Shown: positions 59,222-64,000 of the stretch, piece by piece
Numbering within the stretch: the first letter of the stretch is position 1
Layout: every line of letters starts with the position of its first letter
Assembly: GCA_963665555.2 (NCBI GenBank)
Contig: OY762308.1
Location: 2,542,001-2,606,000, forward strand
DNA from: CAXXXW01 sp963665555
GTDB taxonomy: Bacteria; Pseudomonadota; Alphaproteobacteria; Thalassobaculales; Thalassobaculaceae
Direction: 5' to 3'
Length of the DNA stretch: 64,000 nucleotides
Program-made: the position numbers and the translations under genes
Notes under the pieces: generated by a model
What the model was told of the DNA's origin: nothing
Database searches by the model: none
Seen by the model: the letters and a program-made list of their open reading frames with translations, nothing else

Positions 59222-60721
59222 ATGGAACACGATGTCGTCGTCGTCGGGGCGGGGAACGCCGCCATGTGCGCCGCGCTCGCGGCCGAGGAGGCGGGCGCGC
59301 GCGTGCTGGTCCTCGAAGCCGCGCCGGAGGAGCTCGGCGGCGGCAACACGCGCTTTACCGCGGGCGCGATCCGCACCGTCTACAACGGCGTCGAGGACCT
59401 GCGCGAACTGATGCCGGACCTGACCGACGCCGAATGCGCGATCACCGATTTCGGCTCCTATACCGAGGACATGTTCTTCGACGACATGTTCCGCGTCACC
59501 GAGTACCGCACCGATCCCGAACTGGTCGAAATCCTGGTGCGGAACAGTTTCGAGACGCTGAAATGGCTGCGCGGCAAGGGGGTGCGCTTCGCGCCGATCT
59601 GGGGCCGGCAGGCGTTCAAGGTGGACGGGCGGTTCCGGTTCTGGGGCGGGCTCACGGTCGAGGCCTGGGGCGGCGGGCCGGGGCTGGTCGAGGCGCAGTG
59701 GAAGGCGGCGCGGGCGCGCGGGATCGAGATCGCGTTCGAGACACGCGCGCTCTCCCTGCTGCACGACGGCGCGCGCGTGGCCGGCGTGCGCGTCCGCCGG
59801 GACGGGGCGGCGACGGACATCCCGGCCCGCGCCGTGGTGCTGGCGGCCGGCGGCTTCCAGGCCAACCCGGAATGGCGCACCCGCTACCTCGGTCCGGGCT
59901 GGGACCTCGCCAAGGTGCGGGGCACCGCCTACAACACCGGCGACGGCATCCGCATGGCCACCGAGATCGGCGCGAGCACGGCCGGCAACTGGTCCGGCTG
60001 CCATGCCGTCGGGTGGGAGCGCAACGCCCCCGAATTCGGCGACCTCGCCGTCGGCGACGCCTTCCAGAAGCACAGCTACCCCTTCGGGATCATGGTGAAC
60101 GCGACCGGGCGGCGCTTCGTGGACGAGGGGGCGGACTTCCGCAACTACACCTACGCCAAATACGGCCGCGTCGTCCTCGCCCAGCCCGGCCAGTTCGCCT
60201 GGCAGGTGTTCGACCGCAAGGTCCTCCACCTGTTGCGCGACGAATACCGCATCCGCCAGGTCACCAAGGTTTCGGCCGATACGGTCGAGGGGCTGGCGGC
60301 GAAACTGGAGGGCGTGGACGCCGCCGCCTTCGTCGAGGAGATCGCGGGCTGGAACCGGGCGGTGCGCACGGACATCCCCTTCGACCCCAACGTCAAGGAC
60401 GGGCGCGGGACGGCCGGGCTGGCGGTGCCGAAGTCGAACTGGGCCAACACGATCGACGAGCCGCCCTTCGAGGCCTACCAGGTGACCTGCGGCGTCACCT
60501 TCACCTTCGGCGGCGTGCGGATCGACGGCGAGGGCCGGGTGCAGAGCACCGACCTGCGCCCGATCCCCGGCCTCCACGCGGCGGGGGAGATGGTGGGCGG
60601 CGTCTTCTACTTCAACTATCCGGGCGGCAGCGGGCTGATAAACGGCGCGGTGTTCGGCCGGATCGCCGGCCGCTCCGCCGGCGCCGCCGCGCTCGCCGAA
60701 CGCCGCGCGGCGGCGGAGTAG
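59222..60721 (+). CDS. tcuA: FAD-dependent tricarballylate dehydrogenase-like protein
   Basis: A 499-residue flavoprotein of the fumarate reductase/succinate dehydrogenase family. The FAD motif VVVGAGNAAMCAALAAEEAG is at 6-25. ELGGGNTRFTAGAIRTVYNG and the C-terminal PGLHAAGEMVGGVFYFNYPGG with SGLINGAVFGRIAG match the TcuA group, which oxidises tricarballylate to aconitate. Neither TcuB (the FeS/haem electron acceptor) nor TcuC (transporter) is encoded in the window, so another substrate or acceptor should be considered. Confidence 0.85.
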   Translation: MEHDVVVVGAGNAAMCAALAAEEAGARVLVLEAAPEELGGGNTRFTAGAIRTVYNGVEDLRELMPDLTDAECAITDFGSYTEDMFFDDMFRVTEYRTDPELVEILVRNSFETLKWLRGKGVRFAPIWGRQAFKVDGRFRFWGGLTVEAWGGGPGLVEAQWKAARARGIEIAFETRALSLLHDGARVAGVRVRRDGAATDIPARAVVLAAGGFQANPEWRTRYLGPGWDLAKVRGTAYNTGDGIRMATEIGASTAGNWSGCHAVGWERNAPEFGDLAVGDAFQKHSYPFGIMVNATGRRFVDEGADFRNYTYAKYGRVVLAQPGQFAWQVFDRKVLHLLRDEYRIRQVTKVSADTVEGLAAKLEGVDAAAFVEEIAGWNRAVRTDIPFDPNVKDGRGTAGLAVPKSNWANTIDEPPFEAYQVTCGVTFTFGGVRIDGEGRVQSTDLRPIPGLHAAGEMVGGVFYFNYPGGSGLINGAVFGRIAGRSAGAAALAERRAAAE

Positions 60722-60744
60722 GGGACGCGGCGCGGCGAAAGGAC

Positions 60745-60773
60745 TTGCGCGGCCGGGCCCGCGGGCGTTCAAT
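60745..60773 (+). promoter_or_regulatory. Predicted promoter of the mazEF-like pair
   Basis: TTGCGC (60745-60750), 17 bases, TTCAAT (60768-60773). The predicted transcript starts near 60780, downstream of an ATG at 60772; this supports the later ATG at 60811 as the antitoxin start. Confidence 0.45.
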
Positions 60774-60810
60774 GCCCGGACTGTTCCGAGACGAAGGCAA
60801 GGCGATTGAC

Positions 60811-61026
60811 ATGGCGCTGCCCGACGACGCCCGCTCGCCCCGCGCGAACGCCGCGAAACCCGCCGAGGCGGCGGAAACTTCCGGCGCCGAAGAGGACGAC
60901 GGCGCCTGGATCACCGAAAAGCTCAACGAGATCTATGGCGACGGCCCCGGCAAGATCGTCGCGAAGGTGGACGACGACCTGATGGCGATGCAGATCGAGG
61001 CGCTTCCCAAAGAGGACCGGTGGTGA
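60811..61026 (+). CDS. Putative MazE-like antitoxin
   Basis: A 71-residue acidic protein. The first 30 residues are Ala/Glu-rich and probably disordered; the rest (DDGAWITEKLNEIYGDGPGK, then VAKVDDDLMAMQIEALPKED) looks helical. The role is inferred from the 7-base overlap with the MazF toxin gene. The AbrB DNA-binding fold of classical MazE is not evident, so it may belong to another MazF-associated antitoxin class. Start chosen from the promoter position; AAGGCG precedes the ATG. Confidence 0.75.
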   Translation: MALPDDARSPRANAAKPAEAAETSGAEEDDGAWITEKLNEIYGDGPGKIVAKVDDDLMAMQIEALPKEDRW

Positions 61027-61361
61027 GGCGCGGCGAAATCTGGTGGGCCGAGTTGCGCAAGCCGGAAGGATCGGAACCGGGTTATCCGCGTCCGGTTCTG
61101 GTTGTCCAGTCGAACCGGTTCAACGATAGCGCCATCCAGACCGTCACCATTCTGCCCATTACTTCCAGCCTAAAGCTCTCCGATGCTCCGGGCAATGTAG
61201 AAGTCGGGACTTACGGAACCGGTCTCCGCGGAAAATCGGTTGTCAACGTGTCGCAGGCCCTGACGGTGAACAAGGTTAGGCTGACCCGACGGCTCGGCAA
61301 CGCCTCCGCCCAGGTGGTGAAACAGGTCGAGGACGGTCTCAGGCTCGTCCTGGACCTGTGA
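61020..61361 (+). CDS. mazF: MazF/PemK-family endoribonuclease toxin
   Basis: A 113-residue SH3-like barrel toxin cleaving single-stranded RNA at short motifs. The catalytic Arg/Thr elements lie in RRGEIWWAEL, YPRPVLVVQSNRFN and TVTILPITSSL, with VVNVSQALTVNKVRL in the C-terminal half. It starts with tandem GTG codons (61020 and 61023). Base composition is clearly less GC-rich than in neighbouring genes, suggesting acquisition. The stop lies 14 bases from the convergent acyl-CoA dehydrogenase stop. Confidence 0.92.
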   Translation: MVRRGEIWWAELRKPEGSEPGYPRPVLVVQSNRFNDSAIQTVTILPITSSLKLSDAPGNVEVGTYGTGLRGKSVVNVSQALTVNKVRLTRRLGNASAQVVKQVEDGLRLVLDL

Positions 61362-61374
61362 ACCGGCTCCCCCC

Positions 61375-63198
61375 TCAGAACGCCGCCTCGTCGAGCGCCA
61401 TGGCGAGTTCGCCGCCGCCGACGATGGCGTCGAGCAGGGCCGGCGCGCGGGAGAGGTGGGCCTCGGCGAAATAGCCGGCCGTCACGATCCGCGCCTCCAG
61501 GAAGGCCGGGTCGCCCTCGCCCGCCGCGAGCTGGCGGCGCGCCTCGGCGGCGCCGCGCGCCAGCATCCAGCCGCCGGCGACCAGCCCCGTCGCCTCCAGG
61601 AAGGGCGCGGCCCCGGCCGACGCCCGGCCCGGGTCCTCCGGGAAGGTCTCGACCAGCCAGTCCGCCGCGTCCCGGGCCGCGCGCGCGCCGTCCCCGAGCC
61701 GCCGGGAGAGCGCGGCGAGCGCCTTGCCGGCCGCGCCGCCGCCCGCCCCGTTGCCCGCGCCCGCGCCGTCCAGCGCCGCCGCGGCCGCCGCCGCGCGCTC
61801 GAACAGCGCCCGCGCCGCCGCGCCCCGGTCGCGCATCAGCTTGCGGCCCAGCAGGTCCATCGCCTGCACGCCGTTCGTGCCCTCGTAGATCGGCGCGATG
61901 CGGATGTCGCGGTAGTGCTGGCCGACGCCCGTCTCCTCCATGAAGCCCATGCCGCCGTGCACCTGGATCGCCTGCGACGCGATCTCGACGCCGACGTCGC
62001 TGCACCACGCCTTGGCCACCGGGATCATCAGGTCCAGCATCGCCTGGGCCTCGGCCCGCGCGGCCGGGTCCTCCAGCCGGGCGGCCCGGTCGGTGTCGGC
62101 CGCGACCTCGTAGCAGAGGCCGCGCATCGCCTCGATCCGGCACTTCATGTCGAGCAGCGTCCGGCGCACATCGGGGTGGCGGAGGATCGGCACCGGGCCG
62201 TCCGCCCCCTGGACCGGCCTTCCCTGCACCCGCTCGCGCGCGTAGGCGGCCGCCTGCTGGTAGGCGCGCTCGGCGACGGCGAGGCCCTGCAGGCCGACGC
62301 CGAGGCGGGCCGTGTTCATCATCGTGAACATGTACTCGATGCCCCGGTTCTCCTCGCCGACCAGGTAGCCGACGGCGCCCTCGTTCTCGCCGTAGGACAT
62401 GACGCAGGTGGGGCTGGCGTGGATGCCGATCTTGTGCTCGATCGACAGCGGGCGCAGGTCGTTGCGCGCGCCCAGCGAGCCGTCCGGCTCGACCAGCACC
62501 TTCGGCACGACGAACAGCGACAGCCCGCGCGTCCCCGGCGGCCCGTCGGGCGAGCGGGCGAGCACGAGATGGACGATGTTGTCCGTCATGTCGTGGTCGC
62601 CCCAGGTGATGAAAATCTTCTGCCCGCGCAGCCGGTAGCGGTCGCCGTCGCGTTCGGCGCGGGTGCGGATGGCGCCGAGGTCGGTGCCGGATTGCGGCTC
62701 CGTCAGGTTCATCGTCCCGGTCCATTCGCCCGTGACCAGCTTGTCGAGCCAGAGCGCCTTCTGCTCCGGGCTGGCGTGGCGGTCGAGCGCCTGCACGGCC
62801 GCCTGGCCGAGCAGCGGGCAGAGCGTGAAGGACAGGTTGGCCGCGTCCCACATCTCCCACAGCGCGGTGCACAGCGTCCACGGCAGCCCCTGGCCGCCGA
62901 GTCCGGGGTCGAAGGGCGCGGCGTTCCAGCCGGCCGCGGCCCATTGCGCGTAGGCGTCGGCGAAGCCGTCGGCCGCGCGGACCACGCCGTTCTCGATCCG
63001 CGCGCCCTGGATGTCGCCGGGGCGGTTGAGCGGCGCCAGCACGTTGGAGGCGAACCGGCCCGCCTCCTCCAGGATGCTGTCCACCAGTTCGCCGTCCGCC
63101 GCCGCCTCGAGGCCGGGCAGCGCGGCGACGCGGTCGAGGCCCACCACGTCGTTGAGGACGAAACGCATCTCGGCGAGGGGGGCGGTGTAGGCGTTCAT
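61375..63198 (-). CDS. Acyl-CoA dehydrogenase (large, AcdA/DmdC-type)
   Basis: A 607-residue flavoenzyme of the long acyl-CoA dehydrogenase subfamily, with an extra N-terminal segment (APLAEMRFVLNDVVGLDRVA) and a C-terminal acyl-CoA-dehydrogenase-C domain from about residue 470. FAD/substrate motifs include TMNLTEPQSGTDLGAIRTRA, SIEHKIGIHASPTCVMSYG, the IQVHGGMGFMEETGVGQHYRD region and RIAPIYEGTNGVQAMDLLGR with the catalytic Glu. The subfamily includes 3-methylmercaptopropionyl-CoA dehydrogenase DmdC, but the substrate is not determined here. A Gly/Ala-rich stretch near 455-465 is a linker. Confidence 0.93.
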   Translation of the reverse strand: MNAYTAPLAEMRFVLNDVVGLDRVAALPGLEAAADGELVDSILEEAGRFASNVLAPLNRPGDIQGARIENGVVRAADGFADAYAQWAAAGWNAAPFDPGLGGQGLPWTLCTALWEMWDAANLSFTLCPLLGQAAVQALDRHASPEQKALWLDKLVTGEWTGTMNLTEPQSGTDLGAIRTRAERDGDRYRLRGQKIFITWGDHDMTDNIVHLVLARSPDGPPGTRGLSLFVVPKVLVEPDGSLGARNDLRPLSIEHKIGIHASPTCVMSYGENEGAVGYLVGEENRGIEYMFTMMNTARLGVGLQGLAVAERAYQQAAAYARERVQGRPVQGADGPVPILRHPDVRRTLLDMKCRIEAMRGLCYEVAADTDRAARLEDPAARAEAQAMLDLMIPVAKAWCSDVGVEIASQAIQVHGGMGFMEETGVGQHYRDIRIAPIYEGTNGVQAMDLLGRKLMRDRGAAARALFERAAAAAAALDGAGAGNGAGGGAAGKALAALSRRLGDGARAARDAADWLVETFPEDPGRASAGAAPFLEATGLVAGGWMLARGAAEARRQLAAGEGDPAFLEARIVTAGYFAEAHLSRAPALLDAIVGGGELAMALDEAAF

Positions 63199-63240
63199 GG
63201 CGGCGCTCCCTGCGGTCGCGGCGGTTGGGACGATCGGGTC

Positions 63241-63268
63241 CGATAGCCCGCGCGGCGGCGCGTGTCCA
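63241..63268 (-). promoter_or_regulatory. Predicted promoter of the large acyl-CoA dehydrogenase gene
   Basis: Minus strand: TGGACA (63263-63268), 16 bases, CTATCG (63241-63246), about 43 bases before the ATG. Confidence 0.35.
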
Positions 63269-63288
63269 CCGCCCCGCGCGGGCGGCGT

Positions 63289-64000
63289 TCAGCTTGCGAC
63301 GGCGCGGCGCAGCGCCGCCGCCCAGCGGTGGGTCAGCGGGATCAGCTCCGGGTCGAGCGGGTGGGCCTGCGAGGAGAACTTGGCGACGACCAGCTCCCGC
63401 GCCGGATCGACGAACAGGTTCTGCCCGTGCACGCCGAGGCCGAAGAACATCGGGCCGCCGCCGGGGCCGGGCCGCTCCACGTACCATTTCGAGCGGTAGT
63501 GGATGTCCGCGCCCGGATAGAACGGCGCGAAATCGCCGGCCGCCCAGCCGGCCGGGTCGCCCTTTTCCGCGATGTCGGCGATCCAGGCTTCCGGGACGAT
63601 TTGCGCGCCCGCCCGCGCGCCGCCCTCGACCAGCAGCTGGCCGACCCGCGCGAGGTCGCGCGCCGTCAGGCACATGCCGCCGGCGGCGCGCGGCGCGCCC
63701 AGCCGGTCCACCGTGATGCAGCCCGGCCGCTCCGCGCCGAGCGGCTTCCAGACCAGCTCCGCGAACAGGTCGGCGTAGCGCGCGCCCGCCGCCCGCTCCA
63801 TCGCCCAGCCCAGCAGGTCGGTGTTCGGCGAGACGTAGTGGAAGCCGCGCCCGTGCGGCCCGTCGCGCTCCGTCAGCCCGGCGTAGAAGCCGCGCAGGTC
63901 GGTCGCCTCGTCGCCCGGCGCGAGCGGGTTCCAGTTCGTCGCCTTGCGGTACGCGACGAGTTGCGGCGGGAAGGCCACGTAGTCCTCGTCGAAGGCGATT
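63289..64000 (-). CDS. Beta-lactamase-family serine hydrolase (C-terminal part)
   Basis: The last 237 or so codons of a class C beta-lactamase/esterase-type hydrolase; the 5' part with the SxxK nucleophile lies beyond the right edge. The visible motifs are FHYVSPNTDLLGWAME (the YxN element), GGMCLTARDLARVGQLLVEG and the third motif region GVHGQNLFVDPARELVVAKF, which in this branch replaces the KTG box. Relatives include 6-aminohexanoate-dimer hydrolases and esterases; the substrate cannot be told. Confidence 0.88.
   Translation of the reverse strand, partial: IAFDEDYVAFPPQLVAYRKATNWNPLAPGDEATDLRGFYAGLTERDGPHGRGFHYVSPNTDLLGWAMERAAGARYADLFAELVWKPLGAERPGCITVDRLGAPRAAGGMCLTARDLARVGQLLVEGGARAGAQIVPEAWIADIAEKGDPAGWAAGDFAPFYPGADIHYRSKWYVERPGPGGGPMFFGLGVHGQNLFVDPARELVVAKFSSQAHPLDPELIPLTHRWAAALRRAVAS

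Noticed and set aside
60772..61026. Longer mazE-like antitoxin starting at the ATG at 60772
   Set aside because: That ATG lies within the predicted -10 hexamer, so it would be upstream of the transcript start.

Overview
The window is very GC-rich, densely coded DNA that looks like a chromosomal segment of an alphaproteobacterium. The pointers are: an F1-only ATP synthase operon (atpHAGDC, no F0 genes) next to priA; an ETF-QO / TPR lipoprotein / ispE block; an alphaproteobacterial-type uracil-DNA glycosylase; and the MEP isoprenoid enzymes dxr, ispH and ispE. No rRNA, tRNA, CRISPR array, insertion sequence or phage structural gene was seen. No stretch longer than 300 bases lacks a gene. No dedicated transcription regulator was found apart from the antitoxins.

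Layout. 1-1502: dxr (cut by the left edge) and ispH. 1612-6069: a sugar-type ABC importer (binding protein, two permeases, ATPase). 6254-20495: thirteen minus-strand genes, mostly overlapping or closely spaced, forming a purine salvage/catabolism operon (uraH, xdhABC, guaD, two parts of a BMP-type nucleoside importer, adenine deaminase, puuD, a puuE-uraD fusion, allE, allA and a GST). A nucleoside 2-deoxyribosyltransferase is transcribed divergently from it. 21074-37536: housekeeping and metabolic genes (lipoprotein transglycosylase, PLP decarboxylase, ispE, TPR lipoprotein, ETF-QO, uracil-DNA glycosylase, phosphoesterase, aspartate aminotransferase, EF-G-like GTPase, msrP, methyltransferase, katG). 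37603-40325: an accessory island with a possible BECR-fold nuclease-like protein, a TacAT-type pair and two tandem HigBA pairs. 40388-45177: a three-subunit molybdenum hydroxylase plus amidohydrolase of unknown substrate. 45422-54842: cold-shock protein, acyl-CoA dehydrogenase, atpHAGDC and priA, with a parDE-like pair wedged between atpH and priA. 54974-64000: 2-hydroxyacid dehydrogenase, a duplicated PIN-toxin module (one copy frameshifted at its antitoxin start), beta-carbonic anhydrase, GST, tcuA-like flavoprotein, mazEF, a 607-residue acyl-CoA dehydrogenase and the end of a serine hydrolase.

How it works together. The purine operon takes adenine and guanine to (hypo)xanthine, urate, 5-hydroxyisourate, OHCU, allantoin and finally ureidoglycolate, glyoxylate and urea. 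Two links are absent from the window: allantoate amidohydrolase and the importer permeases. Six type II toxin-antitoxin modules, plus one nuclease-like orphan, sit in about 24 kb on the right-hand side, several with visibly lower GC. Many genes have a -35-like TTGCGC box 17-18 bases before a -10-like hexamer, which looks like the housekeeping promoter of this genome.
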